Source of the DNA: JAAEQG01 sp023133475
Lineage (GTDB): Bacteria; Planctomycetota; Phycisphaerae; UBA1845
Reading direction: 5' to 3'
NCBI GenBank assembly: GCA_030631415.1
Contig: DAOVLE010000123.1
Coordinates: 1-15,079, forward strand
DNA length: 15,079 nt
Shown here: positions 7,774 to 14,611 of the stretch, one piece after another
Position numbering within the stretch: position 1 is the stretch's first letter
Layout: each line of letters starts with the position of its first letter
The notes under the pieces: model-generated
Told to the model about the DNA's origin: nothing
The model's database searches: none
Seen by the model: only the letters and a program-made list of their open reading frames with translations
Position numbers and translations under genes: made by a program

Positions 7774-8625
7774 ATGTGTGACTCCATCTCAGACCGGCGT
7801 GTTTTCATCCTCGGCAATCCCGAGAAGGGATCAGTGGCACTTGCCCTGAGTGAGCTGGAGAATTTTGCCTCCAGGCGTTGCAGGCTGGTTGGGGCTGGTT
7901 TGGGATTGGATGCGCAAGTTGCCGTCAAAGCCGGTGCGGAGGTGATTATCGTACTGGGTGGGGACGGGACACTGCTCGGTGTGGCTCATTCGTTGGGGGC
8001 GGAACATATCCCGCTGATCGGAGTCAACCTGGGGCGGCTCGGATTCCTGGCCAACTTCTCGGTCGAAGAACTGAAATCCCATTTCGATCGAGCGATCGGC
8101 GACGCGGAACTGATCGAGGAGCGACTGCAACTGGACGTCAACGTTTTCCGAGAGGGCCACCTGCATTTCACCAGCCGGGCAGTTAACGATTGTGTCATTC
8201 AGGCCGGCCCCCCTTTTAGAAGCATCGAGCTTTCCGTTTTTCTGGACGGGCAGAGGTTGACCAACATTCGCGGGGACGGCGTTATCGTTTGCACGCCGAC
8301 CGGTTCCACAGCCCACAATCTCTCCGCCGGCGGCCCTATTGTGCAGGCGGGCGTTCATGCCATTCTTCTGACCCCGCTGTGCCCCCACTCGCTGACCCAT
8401 AAACCGCTGGTGGTCGAATACAACTCGCGGATCGAAATCGTCGCCAGCAAAATCAACCCTGAGAGCATGGCCATAATCGACGGGCAGGTATCCTGCTCGC
8501 TGGAGCCGGACGACCGGACGGTGATCACGCGATCCGCCGTGTTGCTGAGACTGGTGCGTAATCCGCTTTACCCTCCCTGGAACAAGCTGGTCACCAAGTT
8601 CCGCTGGGGTCAATCGCCTGAATAA
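7774..8625 (+). CDS. nadK: NAD kinase
   Basis: Cytosolic enzyme that phosphorylates NAD to NADP with ATP or polyphosphate, the source of the cell's NADP pool. The 283-residue length is normal. The nucleotide-binding GGDGT motif is at 62-66 with catalytic D64, followed by LIGVNLGRLGFL. The second conserved region, RGDGVIVCTPTGSTAHNLSA, and LTPLCPHSLTHKPLVV are near-consensus for the family. The usual Asn-Glu/Asp pair is Asn-Asp in RAVNDCVI, an accepted variant. ATG 7774 has AAGGA at 7760-7764 nine bases upstream. It stands 146 bp after the metal ATPase and 251 bp before the next gene, so it may be expressed singly. Its TAA stop abuts a 14-bp tandem repeat. The identification is very secure. 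Confidence 0.97.
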   Translation: MCDSISDRRVFILGNPEKGSVALALSELENFASRRCRLVGAGLGLDAQVAVKAGAEVIIVLGGDGTLLGVAHSLGAEHIPLIGVNLGRLGFLANFSVEELKSHFDRAIGDAELIEERLQLDVNVFREGHLHFTSRAVNDCVIQAGPPFRSIELSVFLDGQRLTNIRGDGVIVCTPTGSTAHNLSAGGPIVQAGVHAILLTPLCPHSLTHKPLVVEYNSRIEIVASKINPESMAIIDGQVSCSLEPDDRTVITRSAVLLRLVRNPLYPPWNKLVTKFRWGQSPE

Positions 8626-8658
8626 AAGTCCAAGGTCCAAAGTCCAAGGTCCAAAGTC
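8625..8658. repeat. 14-bp tandem repeat overlapping the nadK stop
   Basis: The unit AAAGTCCAAGGTCC occurs at 8625-8638 and 8639-8652 and partially at 8653-8658. Its first base is the last base of the nadK TAA stop codon. A shorter, slightly different version is at 12533-12554. Confidence 0.9.
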
Positions 8659-8663
8659 GGCGT

Positions 8664-8700
8664 GGTGGGTTACACCTCACTCCGTGAGGTTCCACCCACC
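8664..8700. repeat. 37-nt nested hairpin, copy 2
   Basis: The outer stem GGTGGGT (8664-8670) pairs with ACCCACC (8694-8700). The inner stem CCTCAC (8675-8680) pairs with GTGAGG (8684-8689) around loop TCC. Spacing is identical to the copy at 5339-5375, and the inner-stem differences keep the pairing. Confidence 0.85.
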
Positions 8701-8726
8701 CTACGTCTGTAACGCCGCCAACCCCA

Positions 8727-8752
8727 CATTTTCCATTTTCCATTTTTCATTC
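8727..8752. repeat. Degenerate inverted GAGAAT-type minisatellite
   Basis: Repeated TTTTCCA/TTTTTCATT runs are the reverse-strand, more diverged form of the GAGAATGGA minisatellite seen at 1028 and 11291. The likeness is by eye and weaker than for the other copies. Confidence 0.5.
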
Positions 8753-8822
8753 CCTGATTTCTGTAAGGATTTGTTGAGAACTCTCGAATAGTCTATTGGA
8801 TGGGCACGGTGTAGTGCCCGAC

Positions 8823-8851
8823 TTGTCCAGGCGATAGAGCGGGAGTAGAAT
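8823..8851 (+). promoter_or_regulatory. Candidate promoter for the ABC-associated cluster
   Basis: TTGTCC (8823-8828) and TAGAAT (8846-8851) are 17 bp apart, four and five of six bases matching consensus. Transcription would start near 8858, leaving a leader of about 20 nt with GAGGG (8865-8869) before ATG 8877. It would head the set of three genes up to 14530. This is motif evidence only. Confidence 0.4.
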
Positions 8852-8876
8852 CATACAGTGCGGTGAGGGATTTCCG

Positions 8877-11297
8877 ATGGGCGTTTCGAGGAGTCTTATC
8901 CATTTGCGGTGCCAGGTGCTGGTTTGGGCAGCTTTGCTGATGCTGCTCTCCGCGGACTCGATCCGGGCCCAAATCATTGGCGATGTGGTCAGTGTCGGGT
9001 TCAACATGCGGGGCGGCGGGATGAGCGGCCGCCGCGTGCGGATCGGCACCTGGACCCCGGTTGTGGTCCAATTGACGCTCCAAGGCCAAACCCAATTCAA
9101 TGGGCAACTCCGCGTCCGCCAGTCCGACCGGGACGGCGACTTCTGCTACGACTACCAGGACGTGCTGCTGCAAGTGGGGGCCGACGGAACCGCCACACGC
9201 CGGTATACCTTGTACGCCCTTCCGGCGGTAGGCCCCGATGGGGCGGTGGACATCGCGATCGAGTTGCTCAACGAGGACAACGAGGTCGTCAAAATGGTGT
9301 CCGGTGGTCGGCGGGTGAGCGTTCTCAGGCCTGATCCCGAGCCGGTGGTGCTCGCGGACGACGAATATCTGATCCTTTATGTCGCCACGTCGATGGGCAA
9401 AATTGCGTGTCTGTCGGAGATGAAAAGGTTCTCTGCTCTTCGTATGATAAATATCGCCCACATAACCCCCGAGCAGATTCCGGACCGCTGGCAGGGATTG
9501 GAGGCGGTGGATTGTGTTGTCTGGGACGAGGCAGACCCGGACGCGATCACCAACAAGGCTGAGGCACGGCTTAATGCCCTGGCGGAATGGGCTCGTCAGG
9601 GTGGTCAGCTCGTGCTCGCCACCGCCCGTCACGCCGCCGCCCTGCAAGAGTCCGAGGTTTTCAAGCCGCTACTGCCGGTGCGAGTTGGAGCCCTGACCAG
9701 GCTGAAAGAAGCCGACGAGTTCCGCACCGGATGGCTTGATCTTCCTCTTGGGGATGTCGAGTATTCCGAGCCGATTCCCCTGGCACAGTGCACTCTGCGG
9801 CAAGGCCCGGGCATTCGCAAGGTATTCCCCGTGCCGGGGTCCGAAAATAGAAGCCCGGGTATCGACACTTTGATCGCCCGCCGGCGGGTGGGGCGTGGTT
9901 CGCTGGTCTTCGTCGCCGCCTCGCTACGCGACCTGACTTCGCCACGATGCCCACCGGATGAGTGCGATCCCTCGGTATTCTTCCGCAGGCTCTTGGAAAT
10001 CCGCACAACAACGCGTCAAGACTATCCCGAGCGCATGGTCTACAAAGACCTGGAGAGCAAAATCGGGTTCCGCGCCGTTGGGGCTCTGTATCTCGTTTCC
10101 GCGATGTTGTTTGTGATGGCTTACATAGCCCTGGCGACTTTCGGTTCGTGGGGTTTCTTGAAATCGCGTGGCTGGTCCAGGCATAACTGGACGGTTTTTG
10201 CGGTTTTCGCGGGGTTCGCCGGTGTTGTCGGCATTTCCACGGCTCAGTACGCTCGTGGTGTCGGGCAGAAACTGAACCAGTTGACCATCGTGGATGCCAC
10301 CGCCGGAACAAGTGAAGCCTGTGCGGTGGCCTACTTCGGGCTCAAGACCGGAACCCACTCGGTCCTGGACCTGTGGTTGGCGGAGGACTACGCCCAACAA
10401 CCCGAGCCGCAACCGACCAGTTGTTTTCTCCGGTCACTGCCGAGCGGTCGGGCTATGGGGGAAGGCCGACTCACCTTCACCGATCCGGGCACCTACGAAT
10501 TGCGCCCCGCCAAAGCGGAACTATTGCGTGTGCCCATCCGGGCCACGCTGAAGCAGTTCGAGGGGCGATGGCAAGGGCACCTGACCGGCGGCATAGACGC
10601 TTCGGTGCGAATCGTCCCCCGCTCTTTTGACAAGTCGCGGAAGGATTTGCAGGAGGTAAGCGAACCGTGCTTCGACGCCGCCAGTAGAATCACCAACAAC
10701 CTGGGCGTGGACCTGGAGAACTGCTTTATTTTCCAGCCTACTGCCAATCGATACATGCATGGAACCGTGGATGTTTCGCCACGGGCATCGGGAATCCGCT
10801 CGGAGATCATCGTTCACCATGTAGGCCAACTCAAAGACGGCGAGACTTATAAGTTGGTTTCGCTTTACCAGGACGCGAACGGCAAGTGGTTGACGTGGAA
10901 TCGGTGGTATCATTCGCTGTTGGATTGGCAGAATCAGTGGGGCAAATTCGCTCGCCCGCTGGGTCCCGGGTTCACCCCCAAGGGTCGCACCGCAAATGTG
11001 TCCCAGGCACATTATGAGGAGGTGTTGCTGCTGCTGACTGCGCTCTCGGAATACGACGAGATGAATTCTGCCATTAGAAGACCTTACGACCAGCAACCGC
11101 TCATCTTCTCGCGTGAGCGATGTAGGCCGCTGGACTTGAGCGACATTCTGACCCGGGACATGATTCTACTGGTAGGTTTTGCCAGGAACCCCGGCCCGGT
11201 GAGCTTCTGCACCCGCTCCAACCCCAAGCGTGCCTACAAAAAACTGGTCCCGGAAGAAGCGTGGACGGTGTATAGGATCGTTATCCCAGTGAATTGA
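8877..11297 (+). CDS. Exported membrane protein with two large outside domains, next to an ABC transporter
   Basis: I cannot name the family. The protein has 806 residues. A signal peptide (about 1-31, cleavage after IRA) leads into a beta-rich domain, then a Rossmann/class-I-amidotransferase-like segment with VVWDEADPDAI (about 215-225) and WARQGGQLVLA near 242, a pattern also met in ABC-associated auxiliary proteins of the GldG type. No catalytic Cys-His-Glu set is evident. Two transmembrane helices lie at about 401-425 and 438-458, joined by a short basic loop, so both the N-terminal part and the 346-residue C-terminal part should face outside the cytoplasm. ATG 8877 has GAGGG at 8865-8869 upstream. 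The ABC ATPase and permease follow on the same strand, which suggests a partner or substrate-engaging subunit. Its TGA stop lies inside a minisatellite-like GAATTGA. Confidence 0.75.
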   Translation: MGVSRSLIHLRCQVLVWAALLMLLSADSIRAQIIGDVVSVGFNMRGGGMSGRRVRIGTWTPVVVQLTLQGQTQFNGQLRVRQSDRDGDFCYDYQDVLLQVGADGTATRRYTLYALPAVGPDGAVDIAIELLNEDNEVVKMVSGGRRVSVLRPDPEPVVLADDEYLILYVATSMGKIACLSEMKRFSALRMINIAHITPEQIPDRWQGLEAVDCVVWDEADPDAITNKAEARLNALAEWARQGGQLVLATARHAAALQESEVFKPLLPVRVGALTRLKEADEFRTGWLDLPLGDVEYSEPIPLAQCTLRQGPGIRKVFPVPGSENRSPGIDTLIARRRVGRGSLVFVAASLRDLTSPRCPPDECDPSVFFRRLLEIRTTTRQDYPERMVYKDLESKIGFRAVGALYLVSAMLFVMAYIALATFGSWGFLKSRGWSRHNWTVFAVFAGFAGVVGISTAQYARGVGQKLNQLTIVDATAGTSEACAVAYFGLKTGTHSVLDLWLAEDYAQQPEPQPTSCFLRSLPSGRAMGEGRLTFTDPGTYELRPAKAELLRVPIRATLKQFEGRWQGHLTGGIDASVRIVPRSFDKSRKDLQEVSEPCFDAASRITNNLGVDLENCFIFQPTANRYMHGTVDVSPRASGIRSEIIVHHVGQLKDGETYKLVSLYQDANGKWLTWNRWYHSLLDWQNQWGKFARPLGPGFTPKGRTANVSQAHYEEVLLLLTALSEYDEMNSAIRRPYDQQPLIFSRERCRPLDLSDILTRDMILLVGFARNPGPVSFCTRSNPKRAYKKLVPEEAWTVYRIVIPVN

Positions 11298-11354
11298 AAA
11301 TGGAGAATGGAGAATGGAGAATGGAGAATTGAGAATTGAGAATTGAGAATGGAG
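11291..11354. repeat. GAGAAT-type minisatellite, + orientation, overlapping a stop codon
   Basis: Tandem units of GAGAATGGA and GAGAATTGA run through this stretch. The first unit, GAATTGA at 11291-11297, contains the TGA stop of the preceding gene. An inverted copy at 11513-11554 faces it across about 160 bp. Confidence 0.85.
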
Positions 11355-11383
11355 AAGACAACAACCGTGGTAACGCGGGGGGA

Positions 11384-11454
11384 TTTAGCGGTGACAATCC
11401 GCAGCGTTTAGCGGTGACAATCCGTAGCGTTTAGCGGCGACCCGAAGGGGAGCG
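11384..11454. repeat. 23-bp tandem repeat, two copies plus a diverged third
   Basis: Units at 11384-11406 and 11407-11429 differ at one base and share TTTAGCGGTGACAATCC. A third, 25-bp unit (11430-11454) keeps the TTTAGCGG start and AGCG end but has CGACCCGAAGGG in the middle. The array sits between inverted minisatellites. It has no palindromic unit or spacer structure, so it is not a CRISPR. Confidence 0.85.
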
Positions 11455-11512
11455 TGGAGAATGGAAAATTGGATGCGATCACAACCGTTCTACAATCGAG
11501 TGCTTTGCCTCT

Positions 11513-11554
11513 CCTTCATTCTCCATTCTCAATTCTCCATTCTCCATTCTCAAT
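11513..11554. repeat. GAGAAT-type minisatellite, inverted orientation
   Basis: TTCTCCATTCTCAATTCTCC-type units are the reverse complement of those at 11291-11354. Together they could form a long stem enclosing the 23-bp tandem array. The inverted copy ends about 20 bp before the ABC ATPase start codon and just before its ribosome binding site. Confidence 0.85.
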
Positions 11555-11575
11555 TCGGATAGCGGAGTTTTTGTC

Positions 11576-12505
11576 GTGATCGTGCAGACTATCAACCTGA
11601 CCAAGCGTTACGGGAAGCTGGTCGCCCTGGACAATCTCCCACTCACCATCGAGGACGGGGAGTGTTTCGGGTACATTGGCCCTAACGGTGCGGGCAAGAC
11701 CACCACGATCAAGATTCTGGCGACGCTGCTTCAGCCGACCTGGGGCGAAGCCCGGGTCTGCGGGCATGTGATCGGGTATGAGTCGCGCAAAATCCGCCCG
11801 CTGATCGGCTATGTGCCGGACTTCTTCGGTGCTTACGAGGACATGGTGGTGCGGGAGTACCTCGAGTTCTTTGCCTCTGCTTACAATATCACCGGCAAAC
11901 AACGTGATCGGGTGGTGGGTGACGTGCTCGAACTGACCGATCTGATGTACAAACATGACGCCCTGGTGGACTCGTTGTCGCGTGGCATGAAGCAGCGGCT
12001 TAGCATTGCTCGCGTTTTGCTGCATGATCCGCGAGTCCTCCTGCTCGACGAACCAGCCAGCGGCCTGGACCCGCGGGCTCGGGTCGAGATTCGTGAGTTG
12101 CTCAAAGAGTTGCGAAACATGGGCAAGACCATCATCATCAGTTCGCACATCCTGCACGAGTTGGCGGAACTGTGCACCACCGTGGGCATCATCGAGCAGG
12201 GTAAACTGCTCTTTCACGGTTCGATCAAAGAGATTATCCAGCGGGTGAAGTTAGCCACACGGCTGACCATTCGGGTGGTCGAGCAGATGGACCTGGCGGC
12301 TTTGTTGCTACAGCGCACCAATGGGGTCAAGGAGGTGTCTCATCGGGACGGGCATCTGGTGGTGGAGTTGGACTCCAGCACGCACGACTTCACCCACATT
12401 GTCAAGGCGTTGATCAAGAACAACTTCAAGGTCCGCGAGGTCAAGGAAGAAGAGGTAAACCTGGAAACCGCCTTTATGAGGCTAACAAAAGGAATCGTGC
12501 AGTGA
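11576..12505 (+). CDS. ABC transporter ATP-binding protein (ABC-2 type)
   Basis: Cytoplasmic ATPase subunit of 309 residues that should power the permease encoded at 12710. Walker A is GPNGAGKT (35-42), the signature is LSRGMKQRLS (from 134), Walker B is VLLLDEPASGLD with D158 and E159, and the switch histidine is H191 in SSHILHE. The Q-loop position reads GYVPDFF, with Asp where Gln is usual, and the signature has Arg in place of the first Gly of LSGG; both changes occur in ABC-2-like subfamilies. A C-terminal domain of about 90 residues (from about 220) resembles the regulatory tail of such ATPases. The start is GTG 11576, with GGAG at 11564-11567 eight bases upstream. It lies between the exported protein gene and the permease gene on the same strand. 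The substrate cannot be inferred. Confidence 0.95.
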   Translation: MIVQTINLTKRYGKLVALDNLPLTIEDGECFGYIGPNGAGKTTTIKILATLLQPTWGEARVCGHVIGYESRKIRPLIGYVPDFFGAYEDMVVREYLEFFASAYNITGKQRDRVVGDVLELTDLMYKHDALVDSLSRGMKQRLSIARVLLHDPRVLLLDEPASGLDPRARVEIRELLKELRNMGKTIIISSHILHELAELCTTVGIIEQGKLLFHGSIKEIIQRVKLATRLTIRVVEQMDLAALLLQRTNGVKEVSHRDGHLVVELDSSTHDFTHIVKALIKNNFKVREVKEEEVNLETAFMRLTKGIVQ

Positions 12506-12532
12506 GGTGGTCCGCACAGCGGATTGATAAGC

Positions 12533-12576
12533 CCAAGGTCCAAAGTCCAAAGTCAGGGGATAGCGGAACTTTGGAC
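12533..12576. repeat. GTCCAAAG-type direct repeats with small hairpin
   Basis: CCAAGGTCCAAAGTCC-like direct repeats (12533-12554) match the family at 8625-8658. GTCCAAAGT at 12545-12553 also pairs with ACTTTGGAC at 12568-12576 over a 14-base loop. Confidence 0.75.
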
Positions 12577-12581
12577 CGAAC

Positions 12582-12602
12582 GGCGGGTGGAACCCGCCCT
12601 AC
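12582..12602. repeat. Family A unit
   Basis: This 21-bp unit, core GGCGGGTGGAACCCGCCC, is identical to the palindrome arm at 1141-1161, more than 11 kb away. It is followed 9 bp later by the family B element; in the gap at 5435-5575 the order of the two families is reversed. Confidence 0.93.
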
Positions 12603-12611
12603 AACTGGTGG

Positions 12612-12689
12612 GTGGCCCACCGCTTTAGCGGTGGGGGACACGAATGGGCGCTTGGATTCGTGTCCCCCACGGCTAAAGCCATGGGCCAC
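12612..12689. repeat. Family B long palindrome, copy 2
   Basis: Arms of 34 bp (12612-12645 and 12656-12689) surround a 10-bp loop and pair with few mismatches. The left arm includes CCACCGCTTTAGCGGTGG, a palindrome in itself. The left arm here is nearly the complement of the right arm of copy 1 at 5435-5511. It ends 20 bp before the permease start codon. Confidence 0.92.
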
Positions 12690-12709
12690 CCTCGAAACTC
12701 GGAACCCCG

Positions 12710-14530
12710 ATGAGTAACGTAGCGGCACAACTTTCGGCTTGGGCCTGGCATCTGATACCTGCCAACCCGATAGTTCTGCGGGTGGTTCAGGGCTCCGCCC
12801 GGCGTTCGCGACACCTGTGGTTGCGGTTTGGCTATCTGGCGGTGCTGTTTTTCGTGGTGCTGTTTGGGGCGTTCAGTTTCAGCACCAACTTGTCGTTGGA
12901 CGATTTGGCCAAGCAGTCGTCCGTAACCTTCTCGCGGGCTTCCATCGCCCAGTTGATGCTGATGTGCTTTCTTGCACCGGTGTTCACCGCGGGAGCCATC
13001 ACCCAGGAGAGAGACTCCCAGACGTTCAACATTCTGCTCTCCACCCCGCTGTCCAATGCCCAGATCGTGCTTGGTTCGCTGTTAAGCCGTTTGTTCTTCG
13101 TTGTGGTTCTGCTGCTTGCGGGGTTGCCGATCTTCTTCGTGACCACGATCTACGGTGGTGTCACCACGTCGCAGATCATCGAGAGTTTTGCCATTGCCGG
13201 CGGCACCGCGGTGCTGACCGGTTCGTTGGCCATCGCTATCAGCATGATCCGCGTGGGCACCCGGCGCACCATTTTCTCGTTTTACATTACGATTGGGTTG
13301 TACCTGCTGACGGTCTATGCCCTGGGGACCCAATGGAGCGGGACCTGGGTGGCAGAGGCACCAGCCAACGTATCAGGCGAGCGGATGAGTTGGTTGGCCC
13401 CTTTTCATCCGTTTCTGGCGTTAGACGTGGCGCTCAATCGTATCCAGGCTCCGCCGTTTGGGGCGTTGGGCAACCAATCGGCGGTGGTGAGGTATCTGCT
13501 GGCCTATCCGCAGGCATTGTATGTGGCTCTTACTCTGGCCTTGTCGTTTTTGCTGACCGTGGTGAGCATGTTTTTTGTCCGGCGTAGTGCCCTCGAGGGG
13601 GAGACTTCTTTCTTCGGCAAGCTGGCGGATCGCATCCGCCGTCGCCCAGCCGGCGATCGCACGCAGAAGCCGCGGCGGGTCTGGCGCAACCCCATTGCCT
13701 GGCGTGAGGCTGCCACCCGCGCCACCGCCGCCAGTCGCGGTGTGGTCCGCTACGCCATCATCGGCGGTGGGATAGCCGCAGCAGCCCTGGTGCTTATCGA
13801 ATATCATCGGGGGACGCTCAACACCGTCACCGCCCGCGTGTGGTTGGCCAACATCATCATGATCGAGTTCGGCATCATCCTGCTGGTGGCCATCAACACC
13901 GCCGCCACCGCCATCACCAAGGAGCGAGAGTCGCAGACCATGGACATTTTGCTGGCCACTCCCCTGTCAGCCAAGGATTTGGTATGGGGCAAGCTGCGTG
14001 GGCTGGTCAGCTTCACCGCTGGGCCTATTTGTGTTCCGGTGGGGACCCTGCTGGTCTTCGGCCTATACGACCTTTTCCGAGATATCAAGGTCCCGGTGGT
14101 CTCGATCGAGGTATGGTTCGAGTTGATGGTGTTGCTGCTGGCGTATGCAGCCTTTGCCTGCATGTTGGGCATGCATTTTTCGTTGCGGATCAAGCAGACT
14201 GTCAAGGCGGTGATGGTCAGCGTCGGGGTGATGGCGTTGCTTTGCCTGGTGGCGGGCGGGTTGGCCCAGGCCATCATCGGCAGTTTGGATGCCGGTGGGG
14301 CGTTCATAGCGGCATTTACTCCGTTCACTGCCATAAGCGTGTTGGTGAACCCGGTAACGCTCTTTGGCGATGTTCCGCAGAAGCTGGCTGCCAACCTCGA
14401 CAATGTCCGGGGGTTCGCCGTGATCGGGTCAGCCATCGCCGCTCTGGTGGTTTGTGGCATTGTGGCGGGGATGTACAAGTCCATGGTCCGCAACTTCGAC
14501 ATGATCATCCGCAAGCAATCCGGGCAGTAG
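12710..14530 (+). CDS. ABC-2 type permease with internal duplication
   Basis: Integral membrane subunit of 606 residues that should form the channel for the ATPase encoded at 11576. Two homologous halves are visible: TAGAITQERDSQTFNILLST at about 93-112 and TAATAITKERESQTMDILLA at about 396-415, each followed by TPLS and a hydrophobic run. Many hydrophobic segments fill both halves, about six per half, linked by a basic region (about 300-325) rich in Arg. The fusion means one polypeptide could supply a full ABC-2 dimer. The ATG at 12710 has no good Shine-Dalgarno sequence; I keep it because the NPIVLRVVQGSARRSR start is typical of such permeases and no better start exists. A family B palindrome ends 20 bp upstream. 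Its TAG stop is part of a family A repeat. Confidence 0.92.
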   Translation: MSNVAAQLSAWAWHLIPANPIVLRVVQGSARRSRHLWLRFGYLAVLFFVVLFGAFSFSTNLSLDDLAKQSSVTFSRASIAQLMLMCFLAPVFTAGAITQERDSQTFNILLSTPLSNAQIVLGSLLSRLFFVVVLLLAGLPIFFVTTIYGGVTTSQIIESFAIAGGTAVLTGSLAIAISMIRVGTRRTIFSFYITIGLYLLTVYALGTQWSGTWVAEAPANVSGERMSWLAPFHPFLALDVALNRIQAPPFGALGNQSAVVRYLLAYPQALYVALTLALSFLLTVVSMFFVRRSALEGETSFFGKLADRIRRRPAGDRTQKPRRVWRNPIAWREAATRATAASRGVVRYAIIGGGIAAAALVLIEYHRGTLNTVTARVWLANIIMIEFGIILLVAINTAATAITKERESQTMDILLATPLSAKDLVWGKLRGLVSFTAGPICVPVGTLLVFGLYDLFRDIKVPVVSIEVWFELMVLLLAYAAFACMLGMHFSLRIKQTVKAVMVSVGVMALLCLVAGGLAQAIIGSLDAGGAFIAAFTPFTAISVLVNPVTLFGDVPQKLAANLDNVRGFAVIGSAIAALVVCGIVAGMYKSMVRNFDMIIRKQSGQ

Positions 14531-14547
14531 GGCGGGTTCCACCCGCC
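14527..14547. repeat. Family A unit supplying the permease stop codon
   Basis: This 21-bp unit, with core GGCGGGTTCCACCCGCC at 14531-14547, is identical to the arm at 1105-1125. Its second to fourth bases are the TAG stop (14528-14530) of the permease gene. Confidence 0.93.
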
Positions 14548-14611
14548 ACTGGACTTTGGCACTTAACTAGTCACAGCGTACCCTCCCCCTTGCCGCCGTG
14601 GCAGGCTGAAA
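14548..14611. other. Short gap between convergent genes
   Basis: The permease gene and the transposase gene converge here. TGCC and GGCA at 14591-14603 form a weak hairpin. The end of the insertion sequence probably lies in this stretch or just inside it, but its terminal repeat cannot be defined because the other end is outside the window. Confidence 0.4.

Noticed and set aside
11384..11454. Possible CRISPR array
   Set aside because: The units are directly adjacent without unique spacers, and the third unit diverges; no cas genes lie nearby.
12474..12814. Small - strand frames in the gap before the permease
   Set aside because: They translate the family A and B repeats (GRVPPA, PPPLKRWAT) and have no ribosome binding site or conserved domain.
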